64,000 bases of DNA. Source: Ruminiclostridium papyrosolvens DSM 2782. GTDB taxonomy: Bacteria > Bacillota > Clostridia > Acetivibrionales > DSM-1351. Location of the stretch: NCBI RefSeq assembly GCF_029318685.1, contig NZ_CP119677.1, positions 3,091,001 to 3,155,000 on the forward strand, in the 5' to 3' direction. Shown piece after piece: positions 26,206 through 36,292 of this stretch. Below the pieces are notes generated by a model that saw only the letters and a program-made list of their open reading frames with translations, was not told the origin of the DNA and searched no databases. The position numbers were made by a program, and so were the translations under genes. Numbering within the stretch: the stretch's first letter is position 1; each line of letters begins with the position of its first letter.

Positions 26206-27432
26206 CTATACAAGCTTTACCTTTACAAAGCTCTTCTTACCCTTCTGAAGCATCATTTCACCGTTAACAAGGTCAGTTGTACCAACTGTGTAATCAAAAG
26301 CAGTTATCTTTTCGTCATTCAGGAGTACCCCACCCTGCTGAACAGCTCTCCTTGCCTCACTCTTTGAAGGAGTAAGCCCGGCAATCATCAGCAAATCAAT
26401 TATTTTTATACCGGCCTCAATATCAGCTGACTTCACTTCAACAAACGGTATGCTGTCTGATTTACCTTTCCCCCCGAATATTGCTTCTGCGGCTTCTTTG
26501 GCTTTTTTAGCCTCTTCTTCACCGTGTACGATTTTTGTAACCTCATAAGCCAAAACTGCTTTCGCCTCGTTTATCCCGGCATCTTTCAATGCACCAAGTC
26601 TTCTTACCTCATCCATAGGAAGGAAGGTCATAAGTGCAAGACAATTCTCAACATCATTGTCAGCTATATTTCTCCAGTACTGGTAAAATTCGTATGGAGT
26701 AGTCTTTTCAGGATCCAACCAAACCGCACCATTCTCAGTTTTACCCATCTTCTTACCTTCACTTGTAGTTAGAAGTTTAAAGGTCATTCCGTAAACATCC
26801 CTACCCTCTGACTTTCTTACAAGGTTGATTCCTCCAAGAATATTAGACCACTGATCATCTCCGCCCAACTCCATCTTACAGCCGTATTTATCGTTTAAAA
26901 CAAGAAAATCGTAACTTTGCATAAGCATGTAGTTAAATTCAAGGAAGGTCAAGCCCTTTTCCATTCTTGACTTAAAACATTCAGCAGTAAGCATTCTGTT
27001 TACAGAAAAATGTACTCCCACTTCTCTAAGGAACTGAACATAATTTAAATCCATAAGCCAATCGCCATTGTCAACCATAATTGCCTTGTTATCAGAAAAA
27101 TCAATAAACTTGGATATCTGAGTTTTGAAACTGTCAGCATTGTGTTTAACAATTTCTCTGGTCATCATTTTTCTCATATCATTCTTACCCGTAGGGTCTC
27201 CAACCATAGCTGTACCCCCACCTATAAGAACTATAGGTACATGTCCGGCCTGCTGCATATGAGCCATAACCATCAACTGTAAAAAGTGTCCGATGTGCAG
27301 ACTGTCTGCTGTTGGATCAAAGCCTATATAGAAAGTGACCTTTTCTTCACTTAAAAGCTTTTTTACTTCTTCCTCATGGGTAATCTGTGCAATAAATCCT
27401 CTTTCCTTTAATACATCAAAAACACTGCTCAC
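26206..27432 (-). CDS. tyrS: Tyrosyl-tRNA synthetase
   Basis: Class I synthetase charging tRNA-Tyr. The 408 residues have the HIGH signature [10 protein letters not shown], the KMSKS-equivalent KMGKTENG, and a C-terminal S4 RNA-binding domain. The start is GTG at 27432, with AAGGAG eight bases upstream; a GTG three codons earlier would overlap that site. Expression is controlled by the T-box leader upstream. Confidence 0.97.
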   Translation of the reverse strand: MSSVFDVLKERGFIAQITHEEEVKKLLSEEKVTFYIGFDPTADSLHIGHFLQLMVMAHMQQAGHVPIVLIGGGTAMVGDPTGKNDMRKMMTREIVKHNADSFKTQISKFIDFSDNKAIMVDNGDWLMDLNYVQFLREVGVHFSVNRMLTAECFKSRMEKGLTFLEFNYMLMQSYDFLVLNDKYGCKMELGGDDQWSNILGGINLVRKSEGRDVYGMTFKLLTTSEGKKMGKTENGAVWLDPEKTTPYEFYQYWRNIADNDVENCLALMTFLPMDEVRRLGALKDAGINEAKAVLAYEVTKIVHGEEEAKKAKEAAEAIFGGKGKSDSIPFVEVKSADIEAGIKIIDLLMIAGLTPSKSEARRAVQQGGVLLNDEKITAFDYTVGTTDLVNGEMMLQKGKKSFVKVKLV

Positions 27433-27469
27433 TTTATCCACTCCTTATTTTTCTTATTAAAAATATATA

Positions 27470-27690
27470 AATAAAAGCCCTTTGTCCTGTATAAGGACGA
27501 AGAGCTTCGTGGTACCACCTTAATTCACACTTATGATATAACAATTATCAAAAATGTCTTATTGATGCTGTAACGGGCAAACCCGGCAGTAGCAGCTCAT
27601 AATCTGTAATTCACTTACCTGCGCACTCCAGTCTTTTCACCCACCAGACTGTTCTCTATAAGTACGTTGCAGACAGTTACTGTAATTAAT
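27470..27690 (-). promoter_or_regulatory. T-box riboswitch upstream of tyrS
   Basis: The T-box core TGGTACCAC lies near 27509-27518, followed on the minus strand by a GTCCT/AGGAC terminator with a T-rich tail. The specifier region reads GAATTACAG, giving TAC (Tyr), which fits the downstream gene. Confidence 0.93.
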
Positions 27691-27756
27691 CATAGCTGTT
27701 TTCATATTCTTTTTACAATTCTAACATATGAAATCAATAATATGCAATAAAAATTA

Positions 27757-28413
27757 TTATCCCAGGAAAAAGTCCTTTAATTCCTGTTGATCCTCTATGG
27801 ATGACGCAGCCAGTATATGATCTCCCTCCATTAAGAGGGTATCACCGTTTGGTATTATTACATTCTCTTCTCTTATAACTGAAATTAGAACACATTCCCT
27901 TGGAATATTTATTTCCTTGAGTCTTTTGTTTTTTACCGGGGAAGTGGAAGAGAGCAATATCTCACTTAGAGAAATTTTGCCGTTTTTCAGTTTCATAAGA
28001 GTTTTCATTCCCGAATAGTCAACTTCCTGTTCAATTAAGTCAGCAATTATTGAAGTACTGCTGACAGCAATATCTACACCGAGCTTTTCAAAAACAGTAA
28101 TGTTTTTTGGGTTATTTACTCTCGCTATGGTACGCTTGATTCCAAAATTTCTTTTTGCAAGCTGACATGCAATGAGGTTTTCTTCATCCTTTCCCGTAAC
28201 TGCAATAAATATATCCGCCTTCTCTACATTGCATTCAGTCAAATGCTCAATATTAGTTCCGTCTCCGTTTACTACACAAACATTTAACTGATTTGCAATC
28301 TTTTCACAAAGCTCATTCTGCTTTTCAATAACTGATATTTTATGTTTATACGGCAATAGGGTTTTTATCAGATAAAATCCAACTTTTCCTCCACCGGCAA
28401 TTACTATATACAT
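27757..28413 (-). CDS. trkA: TrkA/KtrA-family potassium uptake regulator 2
   Basis: Cytoplasmic nucleotide-binding regulator of a potassium channel. The 218 residues comprise an RCK-N Rossmann domain (IVIAGGGKVGFYLIKTL, then VVNGDGTN and FIAVTGKDEENLIACQLAK) and an RCK-C domain from about 135. It starts exactly where the upstream paralogue's stop ends (TAA then ATG), so the two are co-translated and probably form a mixed ring. Confidence 0.93.
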   Translation of the reverse strand: MYIVIAGGGKVGFYLIKTLLPYKHKISVIEKQNELCEKIANQLNVCVVNGDGTNIEHLTECNVEKADIFIAVTGKDEENLIACQLAKRNFGIKRTIARVNNPKNITVFEKLGVDIAVSSTSIIADLIEQEVDYSGMKTLMKLKNGKISLSEILLSSTSPVKNKRLKEINIPRECVLISVIREENVIIPNGDTLLMEGDHILAASSIEDQQELKDFFLG

Positions 28414-29046
28414 TTAGTTTGTCTCCTTATAATTCTTATGAGTAGTATCTGCTACAACCAATATGTCACCTTTAACTAATCGGCCTGCGGCATTAGCCAG
28501 TAAAAATTCTCCCGAGCGCATAACACCAAATATCATACTCTGTTTAAGCTTAACCTGCTCAATCCTTTTGCCTATATAACCATCCGCTAATTTTACATGC
28601 TTGAATAATACAGAGGTATTCCCGATATTATGAGTACTGACATCAGCATTTGATTCCAGCATAGCCCTCATTACATTTACAGTAATATCCGTGGGACAAA
28701 TAGTTTCCAGACCAAATTGATGGAATACATGTTCACGTGCAGGATTATAAATTCTGGCAATAACCTTAGGTACCTTGAATATTTCTTTTGCAACCTGACA
28801 AACCATGATGTTTACATTATCGTCTTCCGTTACTGCCACCAAAACATCAGCATTTTCTATGCCTGCCATTTTTAAAACATCCTGATCAATAGGCACTCCT
28901 GTCAAAGTCACTCCGTCAAAGTCAGGCGGAAGATTCTTGAAAGATTTTGGATCATTTGAAACAATTACAATTTCATTTCCTTCCTCAGAAAGAACTTGTG
29001 CAAACTTTGCTCCAACCTTCCCACATCCTATTATAACTACCTGCAT
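28414..29046 (-). CDS. trkA: TrkA/KtrA-family potassium uptake regulator 1
   Basis: Paralogue of the next gene, 210 residues, with the same RCK-N (VVIIGCGKVGAKFAQVL; VAVTEDDNVNIMVCQVAKE) plus RCK-C layout. AGGAGG-type site upstream. Clostridia often carry such TrkA pairs; together they would gate the ktrB product encoded at 24767-26146. Confidence 0.93.
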   Translation of the reverse strand: MQVVIIGCGKVGAKFAQVLSEEGNEIVIVSNDPKSFKNLPPDFDGVTLTGVPIDQDVLKMAGIENADVLVAVTEDDNVNIMVCQVAKEIFKVPKVIARIYNPAREHVFHQFGLETICPTDITVNVMRAMLESNADVSTHNIGNTSVLFKHVKLADGYIGKRIEQVKLKQSMIFGVMRSGEFLLANAAGRLVKGDILVVADTTHKNYKETN

Positions 29047-29366
29047 GATTTCCTCCTATAAAAATCCAGATAAAAATAATGAGCATCATAGGTATGGTGT
29101 TTCTATGCCATACATAATGCCCCATAGTAAAGAATACCAAACAATTATATCATTATTTAATTATTTTATTAATCCGCAAAAAATGATTAAATATAAAAAA
29201 AATAACTTCACCAAACCAAATAGAGCTAAATTTTGCGGATTATCATTTATTATCTTAATATTACTTCAAATTTAAAACATTTTTTACTAATAAAAATAAT
29301 GTATTTTTTTTAAGCTAATAAAAATAATAAGTTTATAATAAAACACATATGAAAAGAGGTATTTAA
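29047..29366. other. AT-rich divergent intergenic region with a 12-bp inverted repeat
   Basis: No gene is visible. TAATCCGCAAAA (29170-29181) and its reverse complement (29231-29242) are separated by 49 bases, which could be an operator pair or the base of a long stem. The rest is A/T tracts upstream of the DUF421 gene. Confidence 0.5.
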
Positions 29367-30053
29367 TTGCTTGTTGTTTTTATAAGAACCCTGATACTTT
29401 ATATCATCGTAATCATTGCAATGAGGATTATGGGAAAAAGGCAAATTGGACAGCTGCAGCCTTTTGAGCTGGCCGTTGCAATCATGATTTCAGAGCTTGC
29501 CTCAGTACCAATGCAAAACACAGGTATACCTCTGGTTAATGGAATTATACCCATACTTACCATGTTGGCTGCACAAATACTGATATCCTTCATATCACTT
29601 AAAAGTACAAAAGCCAGAACCATTATCTGCGGACGTCCAAGTATTCTTATTTCAGGTGGCAAAATAATGGAACAGGTTTTCAGGCAAGAACTGTATACCC
29701 TAAACGACCTGTTAGAGCAACTGAGAAATAAGGATATATATAATATTGCAGACGTGGAATATGCAATACTGGAAACCAACGGTCAGATTAGTGTCATACC
29801 CAAAGCCGGAAAATCAAAACCAACCTGTGAAGACCTCAATATTACAGGTAAATATGAAGCACCATCCGTTGAAATAATTATTGACGGAGACCTTATAGAA
29901 AAAAATCTTAAATTTTCCAAATTCAGCAAAGCCAAGTTGGAAAATGAATTAAAAAAGCTTAATATAAAAAGTACTAAAGATGTTTTTTATGCATGCGTTG
30001 GTTCAGATGGTCAGTTGTTCTGTCAGGAAAAAGAAAAAACTAAAAGGAGCTAA
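29367..30053 (+). CDS. DUF421 (YetF-family) membrane protein
   Basis: Membrane protein of the YetF/DUF421 family. The 228 residues comprise three membrane segments in the first 85 residues (VVFIRTLILYIIVIIAMRI..., FELAVAIMISELASVPMQN, IIPILTMLAAQILISFI) and a cytoplasmic DUF421 domain with DLLEQLRNKDIYNIADVEYAILETNG. The start is TTG with AGAGGT upstream; an in-frame ATG 18 bases earlier runs into a stop. It is coupled to a DUF4363 gene, a recurring pair in Clostridia. Function unknown. Confidence 0.88.
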   Translation: MLVVFIRTLILYIIVIIAMRIMGKRQIGQLQPFELAVAIMISELASVPMQNTGIPLVNGIIPILTMLAAQILISFISLKSTKARTIICGRPSILISGGKIMEQVFRQELYTLNDLLEQLRNKDIYNIADVEYAILETNGQISVIPKAGKSKPTCEDLNITGKYEAPSVEIIIDGDLIEKNLKFSKFSKAKLENELKKLNIKSTKDVFYACVGSDGQLFCQEKEKTKRS

Positions 30054-30058
30054 TTGAT

Positions 30059-30451
30059 ATGTCAAACAACACAAAAACAGTAACTGTGGTTGTAAGTTTA
30101 GTTTTGGTTATAATCATTTCAGGAGTTCTGACTCTATTTTATCTGAATCGCTCCTGCGAAAAACTCCAAAAAGCTGTGGACTCTGCGGGTTTATTAATAC
30201 AAGCTAAACAATGGGACTCAGCAGAAAAACTTCTGGATGCTTTTGCAACTGATTGGGATAGAACAAAGCCCGGTTGGGCTATCCTTTTAGACCATTTTGA
30301 GATTGATAATATTGATAATTCATATATAAAAACCAGAAAATATGTTGAGTGCAAGGACTATCCCTCTGCTTTGGCAGAGTTGGAAGCTTTGAAAGCATAC
30401 ATTAAGCATATTCCTAAAAAAGAGAGTTTTTCTCTGGAGAATATTATGTAG
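30059..30451 (+). CDS. DUF4363-type membrane-anchored protein
   Basis: 130 residues with one N-terminal membrane anchor (VVVSLVLVIIISGVLTLFYL) and an external helical domain (CEKLQKAVDSAGLLIQAKQWDSAEKLL... ALAELEALKAYIKHI), resembling DUF4363. AAGGAG precedes the ATG. It starts five bases after the DUF421 stop and probably works with that protein. Convergent with the exchanger gene, with a two-base gap. Confidence 0.82.
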   Translation: MSNNTKTVTVVVSLVLVIIISGVLTLFYLNRSCEKLQKAVDSAGLLIQAKQWDSAEKLLDAFATDWDRTKPGWAILLDHFEIDNIDNSYIKTRKYVECKDYPSALAELEALKAYIKHIPKKESFSLENIM

Positions 30452-30453
30452 AA

Positions 30454-31458
30454 TTATTTAAATCCCCTGAGTATCAAAAATACAATAAACAAGGCATAAA
30501 ATATCCCTCCGGTGAGAAGTGGCAAGGGTGTTAAACTCCTTTTAACTTTTATCCATATATATGTAACAAGAGTTGAAGCCAGTGCCAGCAGAGAGCTTAC
30601 TAAGGTTATTATATCAAGCTTCCAGTCTGTTGTGATTATGCCTATAGAAACCGGTATACAGCTTTGGAAGACCATTGCCCCGGAAATGTTTCCAAGGGAA
30701 AGTGTATCCTTGTTTTTGCTTATCCAAATAACACTGTTAAATTTTTCCGGAAGTTCTGTTGCAACAGGTGTAATTATAATTGACAGGGCAAGTGTTGAAA
30801 TGCCTAGTGTCCCTGATATAACTTCAATATTCCCAACAAACATTTCAGCACCTAGAATTATTGAGAAAAGAGCAAGAGCAATCTGAGCCACAATAACCGG
30901 GATATTTTCATTTAATTTGAAAGTCTTTGAAAATATGAGCTCGTCAATTTCTCCATTGCTCGCCTTGTCACTGTTGACAGTTTTAAATACGTAATAGACA
31001 TACGCTGCTATCAGAAAAATTGCAGTTATATTCTTTACAAAGCCTACTGAGAAAAATGACACGGAAATAGCAGATGTATAAACAATTACAAAAAATGAAA
31101 TGTCTCTCCCAAGGATATCCAAATTGGTACTTAAGTTCATTCCTGTCTGTCGTCTGCCTGAAAATATTATTACACTTAAACCTGTAATAAAGAATGCAAG
31201 AGTCGCTAACATGAAAGGAGCGCCAACAATAGCGCCGATTCCTATATCCACAGAGTCCTTCTGATTTGAAAAAAGCAAAGCAATTACAGGAATCAGTGTT
31301 TCAGGCAGACAGGTTCCTACAGCAGAAAAGATACTCCCCACAACCCCGTCTCCAAGCCCTAGTTTTTTACCCAACCACTCAATTCCATTTGTAAACAACT
31401 CGCATCCTGTTAGAATTATTCCAAGACTAAGTAGTAAAATCAGTATGTTATCCAGCAT
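30454..31458 (-). CDS. Sodium/calcium exchanger family protein (YrbG/CaxA-like)
   Basis: Cation antiporter with about ten membrane segments. The two NCX alpha repeats are visible: GSIFSAVGTCLPETLIPVIAL near the N-terminus and IIITPVATELPEKFNSVIW in the second half, each with the acidic ion-binding residue. I start it at 31458 (334 residues, GAGAGAG upstream). A longer open frame to 31605 would translate through tRNA-Val and is rejected. Confidence 0.85.
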   Translation of the reverse strand: MLDNILILLLSLGIILTGCELFTNGIEWLGKKLGLGDGVVGSIFSAVGTCLPETLIPVIALLFSNQKDSVDIGIGAIVGAPFMLATLAFFITGLSVIIFSGRRQTGMNLSTNLDILGRDISFFVIVYTSAISVSFFSVGFVKNITAIFLIAAYVYYVFKTVNSDKASNGEIDELIFSKTFKLNENIPVIVAQIALALFSIILGAEMFVGNIEVISGTLGISTLALSIIITPVATELPEKFNSVIWISKNKDTLSLGNISGAMVFQSCIPVSIGIITTDWKLDIITLVSSLLALASTLVTYIWIKVKRSLTPLPLLTGGIFYALFIVFLILRGFK

Positions 31459-31565
31459 AGTTCTCTCTCTTCTCATTTTTTTAGGGACAATGTCCTTCAA
31501 TAATTCATATGCCGGATAGACAAGATTTAACACAAAAAAAACTGCTTGTATATACCAAGCAGTTC

Positions 31566-31642
31566 TGGTGACGAATACTGGGCTCGAACCAGTGACCCCT
31601 ACCATGTCAAGGTAGTACTCTGACCAACTGAGCTAATCCGTC
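31566..31642 (-). tRNA. tRNA-Val (GAC)
   Basis: 77 bases including an encoded CCA. The acceptor stem is GACGGAT/ATTCGTC, the D-arm TAGCTCAGTTGGTCAGAG. The anticodon stem CTACC/GGTAG encloses the loop TTGACAT, giving anticodon GAC, and the T-arm is CTGGTTCGAGCCCAG. Confidence 0.96.
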
Positions 31643-31721
31643 ATTTGTACTACTATTATCCATATATTTTTATCTACTGTCAAGTACCTGTAACATTATT
31701 TTTAAAATACATATAAAACTA

Positions 31722-33041
31722 TTATCCATTCTCTTTTTTTACGCCACCGGTCTTGAATTTATAGGTAAAAAATACTGCACACAAAATTATAAATATACCT
31801 GATAATCCGAATAGTATCAGCATGTTGTTGAGTACCGTTATGCCTATATCAAGTTTTATATTACTCAAGGCTCCGACGAGAAACGCACCCAATAATGCGC
31901 TTACAAATCCTGCCAATCCTGATGCTGCAGCATTAAATCCTACGAATATTGTACGCCCTTCCTGTGGTGCATGCTTGAACTGAATGTTAAACAAGGACAT
32001 GTTAACACCTGACCATCCGGCTCCAGCTACTATCTGAATAAACGGTATAATTAAATAGCAGATTTCTTTGGTCACAAAAGCCCAAGTCAGGTGGCACAAG
32101 CCTAACATACCTATGGAAGCAACAGTAGTGACCTCCCAGCTGAATTTATCAGCCAGTTTCCCCCAAAACTTAGCTGTAGAAGCCTGTACTACGGATAGCA
32201 AAATATTCGCAAACATTATAAAGGTATAAGACAGTTTCAGGCCTGTTACCATGTAAACAGAAAAGAAAGGCAGTGCAATCTGCGCTGCAAAGCTCCATGC
32301 TGTATTTAATAAGATAACCGAGCGGAACTGCTTATTTTTCAGAGGCAGCGTAAAAAGACTCTTAATATTTACGTTCTGTCTGATAGGCACTATTTCAGGT
32401 TCTTTAATCTTTCTAAGTACATAAATATTCATTACAACTATAACCAATACAATTGAAAAAACAAGAATAAATCCCATAGATTCTTTGCCGGATAATTTGA
32501 ATATATCAAGAATTCTACCCATGGATAGTGACAGAACAGCAGCCGATGAAATTATGAAGGTATCCCTTAGACCGAAATACCTGCCTCTGTATCGCTCCGG
32601 AACCAGACTGATAATCCAACTTCCCCCTGCCGGATTAGAAAAGCTGAAAATCAGATATGAGGTAAAATACATACCTCCCAGTAAAAGCAGTCTGGCAGAC
32701 GTATTCTGTGTTATAAGGGGAATAATTATCATCAATCCGAGTAATGACCTATAAAAAAAGCAGGTAGTAACAATCAAGCTCTTTCTGCTGGTAAGTTTCT
32801 CCAAAAATATTGGACTGAACATCTGTAGAATATTTGCCAACAGGGGCATAGCCGCAATAAGACCTATAATCTGATCTGATGCCCCTAAAAATTTTGCATA
32901 CCCAGCCAAAAACGCACCTGCCGTGAGGGTATAGACACCGTTGGAAAGGCAGCCCTCAAGTATAAAACGTCTACGGCTCAGCTCATAATTGTCATCTGAA
33001 ACATCACCATAAAGCCTCGGTCTTTTTAATTTGAAAACCAT
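31722..33041 (-). CDS. MFS transporter
   Basis: Major facilitator family protein, 439 residues, about twelve membrane segments. The loop 2-3 region and SLVPERYRGRYFGLRDTF fit the family's signature area. The ATG at 33041 has GGGGGA upstream, whereas an ATG nine codons earlier has no site. Substrate unknown; the fold resembles uncharacterised Clostridial MFS proteins near envelope genes. It stands alone, downstream of a membrane-protein gene on the same strand. Confidence 0.85.
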   Translation of the reverse strand: MVFKLKRPRLYGDVSDDNYELSRRRFILEGCLSNGVYTLTAGAFLAGYAKFLGASDQIIGLIAAMPLLANILQMFSPIFLEKLTSRKSLIVTTCFFYRSLLGLMIIIPLITQNTSARLLLLGGMYFTSYLIFSFSNPAGGSWIISLVPERYRGRYFGLRDTFIISSAAVLSLSMGRILDIFKLSGKESMGFILVFSIVLVIVVMNIYVLRKIKEPEIVPIRQNVNIKSLFTLPLKNKQFRSVILLNTAWSFAAQIALPFFSVYMVTGLKLSYTFIMFANILLSVVQASTAKFWGKLADKFSWEVTTVASIGMLGLCHLTWAFVTKEICYLIIPFIQIVAGAGWSGVNMSLFNIQFKHAPQEGRTIFVGFNAAASGLAGFVSALLGAFLVGALSNIKLDIGITVLNNMLILFGLSGIFIILCAVFFTYKFKTGGVKKENG

Positions 33042-33121
33042 GGAAAATAATCCCCCATCAAAGAACATTAGTATGAATTATGCTATAAATATTGAGTGTA
33101 AATATAAGTGTGACAGTTCTA

Positions 33122-33901
33122 TTACCTATGGGTTACTTCTACCTTATATTCCAAATCCATATAAATTTTAATAATAAAGCGTTGCAGAATCATGCTGGAT
33201 ATTGTTGTCAAAAAAGCACCAATAAGCACACCTGCCATAGAGTTTTCAACTAAAAGAAATATCGGTAACTTAAATATTGCAAAATAAGCTACAAGAACGC
33301 CTGCAATCTGAGCTTTCTTGCCCTTTGTAGTCTCACTGCTGGCAGTCATTGCATCCGCCACCGTCAATTTGAGATCCAAAACATAGCAATAACCAAAAAC
33401 AAACATTACGTAAGCTATTATACCGGGAATAACAAAAAACATTGAGCCAAACATTACAATAAGTCCAAAAATGACATTGTAAGCTATAATCCGGCCCATG
33501 TGCTTAAAAGCACCTGAAAAGCTTGCCCTAAATCCGCTTTCTTTACCTCTTTGTTCCGATAAATAAGAATACATATAAACCGACAGGAACAAATTTGAAA
33601 CCAGCTTGGCCAAAAGAGATATTCCAAGTGCCACTAAAAAAGCATACAAAATATGTATGGACGGTTGATATATATCTGCGGACGATTTTGAAGAGAGCGA
33701 TGTTAAATTATTATAAATCTTCTCAATTTCCTCTATAGGGAACATTTGGGTATATTTGTATAATGCATATTTACCTAACAATTGGCAAAAAAGGACAAGC
33801 ACAAATATGAACCGTGCCAGCCCTTCTTTTTTTAATTTGTGAAACTTAATACTCTCCGGAAGATATTCAAAAAAAGTTTTGACTCCTGAAGAATTTCCCA
33901 T
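33122..33901 (-). CDS. Uncharacterised multi-pass membrane protein
   Basis: 259 residues with about five to six hydrophobic segments and a conserved-looking SFSGAFKHMGRIIAYNVIFGLIV. An FVIPGIIAYVMFVFGYCYVLDLKLTVADAM stretch is typical of the YciC/DUF975-like superfamily. GGAGG precedes the ATG. The function is not known. It is followed 80 bases later by the MFS gene on the same strand. Confidence 0.75.
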   Translation of the reverse strand: MGNSSGVKTFFEYLPESIKFHKLKKEGLARFIFVLVLFCQLLGKYALYKYTQMFPIEEIEKIYNNLTSLSSKSSADIYQPSIHILYAFLVALGISLLAKLVSNLFLSVYMYSYLSEQRGKESGFRASFSGAFKHMGRIIAYNVIFGLIVMFGSMFFVIPGIIAYVMFVFGYCYVLDLKLTVADAMTASSETTKGKKAQIAGVLVAYFAIFKLPIFLLVENSMAGVLIGAFLTTISSMILQRFIIKIYMDLEYKVEVTHR

Positions 33902-34051
33902 TTATTATCCTCCAAGCCGCCAAGGCAGCATAAAATTTTTATATGTAATAAATTTGTGTCAATCACTAACAAAACAGACACTAGCTAGTATATACTTAGC
34001 ATTGTATAAATTCAAGAGTAATTTGTAATAATAAATTTCTTTAACATTTAG

Positions 34052-34792
34052 TTAAATTAAGAACCCGCCGTTTGGGCTTATTACCTGCCCAGTTATAAAC
34101 TTGGCGTTATCTGATGTCAGGAAGTAAACTGTTTCTGCAATATCATTACCTGTTCCAATTATGCCCAATGGTGTTTGTTCCTTCAGCTCGTCCAAGGTTT
34201 GGTCATCAAGTTCTGAGTTCATATCTGTATCAATTACACCGGGTGCAACACAGTTAACCTGTATATTAGACGGGCCTACTTCCTTTGCCAATGCACGTGT
34301 CAAGCCTATAATCGCCGCTTTTGAAGCAGAATAATGCACCTCGCATGACGCACCTGTCAATCCCCAAATAGAGGATATATTAACTATTTTCCCCCATTTA
34401 TTCCTTATCATTTGCGGAAGTACGGCTTTACAGCAGTGAAACATCCCTTTGACATTAATATCAAACATTCTGTCCCATTCTTCTGTTGTAATGTCAGTAA
34501 ATAAGCTTTGCCCCGCTATTCCGGCATTATTGACCAGTATATCTATATTACCTAAGTGTGAATTAACACTTTCTATCATGTAGAGAACCTGTTCCTGACT
34601 GCTCACATCCGCTTTTACAGTCATTACTCTGCACTGCAGTGAAGCTAACTCTCTTTCCAGGCTTTCAGCTGCTGTCCTGTTAACATTATAGTTTATAGCA
34701 ACGTTAAATCCGTTTTGGGCAAACTTCTTAGCTATGGCATAGCCTATTCCTCTTGAAGCACCTGTTACAAGAACAGTTTTTTGTGTATTCAT
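34052..34792 (-). CDS. Short-chain dehydrogenase/reductase (FabG-like)
   Basis: NAD(P)-dependent oxidoreductase. The 246 residues carry the cofactor motif TGASRGIG (10-17), NNAG (near 88), the catalytic serine region NISSIWG and the YSASK catalytic motif. It is closest to 3-oxoacyl-ACP reductase-like proteins (FabG/YmfI). No fatty-acid genes are adjacent, so the substrate is uncertain. The terminal GGFLI matches the family. Confidence 0.9.
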   Translation of the reverse strand: MNTQKTVLVTGASRGIGYAIAKKFAQNGFNVAINYNVNRTAAESLERELASLQCRVMTVKADVSSQEQVLYMIESVNSHLGNIDILVNNAGIAGQSLFTDITTEEWDRMFDINVKGMFHCCKAVLPQMIRNKWGKIVNISSIWGLTGASCEVHYSASKAAIIGLTRALAKEVGPSNIQVNCVAPGVIDTDMNSELDDQTLDELKEQTPLGIIGTGNDIAETVYFLTSDNAKFITGQVISPNGGFLI

Positions 34793-34838
34793 TAGTTAAA
34801 TTGCCTCAATTCATTTATTTTTTTACACTGTAACAAAT

Positions 34839-35681
34839 CTATTTGCCGGTAATCATATCATAAAAAGCTTCCTTATCATCAGCCTCTTTAAACATACCGA
34901 AATAATCGGCTATTTCAATAGCAAAATCAACAAAGGATATTCCTTTTGAAGTTATTACATTTTTATCCCTTACTACTCTGGTGTCGATAAAGTTTTCCCT
35001 TGGAAAAGGATCATCCTCGTTATTAAATGCTTCTCTTCTGGCTTGTGTCCATTCAACTATTGAAGTAGTATATTTCACATCATCTAATATGCCCGCCTTT
35101 GCAAGATATCTGGGGCCTGCACAAATAGCTGCAACGAGTTTTCCACTTGTATAAAAAGCTTTTATCAAATCAAGGATTTCTGTCTTTACAACAGGATTCC
35201 AGCCTCCGGGAATCAAAAAACCTTCATAATCATCTGCTTTTGCTTTGGCAACTGTGATTATCGGTGTAAATAGCAAACCACCTTTACTCTTAATAGTATT
35301 TTTTTCATATGCACACGGAACTATCTCTTTTGATAATTCATGTCCCAACAGGTGTGTAGCATATGTTATTTCAAAATCCGCCATATCGTTATACATAAAT
35401 ACCAATATTTTTCCCATATTTATTCCTCCTGATTTTGTTAGTTCTTCAAGCTTGTACAGATATTCCAAAGCAAACTGCCGGGATTCTCCGCACATTTCCT
35501 TTGAAGGCTTTAGGCTTGAACATACTTTAGGCCTTTCCGGCAGTCCAAAAAGCCTACAGCTATTGTCACTATTCAACTGGACGCATCTTACTCCCGCAGG
35601 CTTACCTTTTGGCATACCCGGTATAGACGATGATATTGATGGAGCAATACAGCAGGCCCCGCAATATTTTCTGCATTCCAT
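34839..35681 (-). CDS. In-frame fusion of a YkgJ-type Cys-cluster domain and a DJ-1/PfpI domain
   Basis: 280 residues in two parts. Residues 1-85 are a complete YkgJ-like cysteine-cluster protein ([42 protein letters not shown]). From Met89 a DJ-1/PfpI protein begins ([18 protein letters not shown]) with the nucleophile-elbow [11 protein letters not shown] perfect AGGAGG sits seven bases before the Met89 codon (ATG at 35417), inside the coding sequence, so the second domain is probably also made separately. This looks like two adjacent genes joined by loss of a stop codon. Whether the long form is made is unknown. Confidence 0.8.
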   Translation of the reverse strand: MECRKYCGACCIAPSISSSIPGMPKGKPAGVRCVQLNSDNSCRLFGLPERPKVCSSLKPSKEMCGESRQFALEYLYKLEELTKSGGINMGKILVFMYNDMADFEITYATHLLGHELSKEIVPCAYEKNTIKSKGGLLFTPIITVAKAKADDYEGFLIPGGWNPVVKTEILDLIKAFYTSGKLVAAICAGPRYLAKAGILDDVKYTTSIVEWTQARREAFNNEDDPFPRENFIDTRVVRDKNVITSKGISFVDFAIEIADYFGMFKEADDKEAFYDMITGK

Positions 35682-35714
35682 TTGTAATCTCTTTTCATAA
35701 AAACATTAACCTGC

Positions 35715-36179
35715 TTACCAGGCGTTATAGGGATTATTGACAAGGTTTGAGTTATAATATCTGACATCTGAAGTTATTTCTTCTCCAAGCCAGTCCGGTT
35801 TATCAAAACAATCCGTCTCATTATTTAGTTCAATTTCAGCTACTACAAGACCCTCATTAGCTCCAAGGAATTCATCTACAACCCATTCATTACCCTTATA
35901 TACCATAAAATACCTTACCTTTTCTATTATAGGCTGTACACACAAATTATCAAGCATATTGTCAGCATCCTCAGTTGGAATGCCATACTCGTATTCTAAT
36001 CTGCTGCAATAATTTGTCTTCCCTTTTACGGTAATAAACCCCTTGTCGTTATATCTTCTTACCCTCACAGTTCTTCCGGCAGACGTACTTAAGTACCCCT
36101 GTCTGAATAAAACCGGCTTTGCACAAGTCTTGTATTCATCACTTTTTACAAGAAACTTTTTTTCAATTTCAATTGACAT
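35715..36179 (-). CDS. CYTH-domain protein (triphosphate tunnel metalloenzyme)
   Basis: 154 residues with the diagnostic N-terminal EIEKKF (ExExK) and the alternating basic/acidic tunnel motifs (TVRVRRYNDKGFITVKGK, RLEYEYGIP, VVDEFLG, VVAEIEL). Members hydrolyse triphosphates or, less often, make cAMP; the short single-domain form without a CHAD partner suggests a small-substrate triphosphatase. AAGGAG precedes the ATG. Confidence 0.9.
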   Translation of the reverse strand: MSIEIEKKFLVKSDEYKTCAKPVLFRQGYLSTSAGRTVRVRRYNDKGFITVKGKTNYCSRLEYEYGIPTEDADNMLDNLCVQPIIEKVRYFMVYKGNEWVVDEFLGANEGLVVAEIELNNETDCFDKPDWLGEEITSDVRYYNSNLVNNPYNAW

Positions 36180-36258
36180 ATAAGCTACTTCTCCTTTTGG
36201 CTACAAATAATTATAATAAGCAGGCTCAAGTTTTTCAATAGATTTTATAAGCATACGC

Positions 36259-36292
36259 AAGAAAGAGTCCGGTATATACCGGACTCTTTCTT
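36259..36292 (-). terminator. Intrinsic terminator after yqeY
   Basis: Near-perfect palindrome (AAGAAAGAGTCCGG/CCGGACTCTTTCTT) overlapping the stop region of yqeY. Confidence 0.8.

Noticed and set aside
31459-31605. N-terminal extension of the cation exchanger
   Set aside because: Would be translated from tRNA-Val; no ribosome site; the start at 31458 gives a normal family length.
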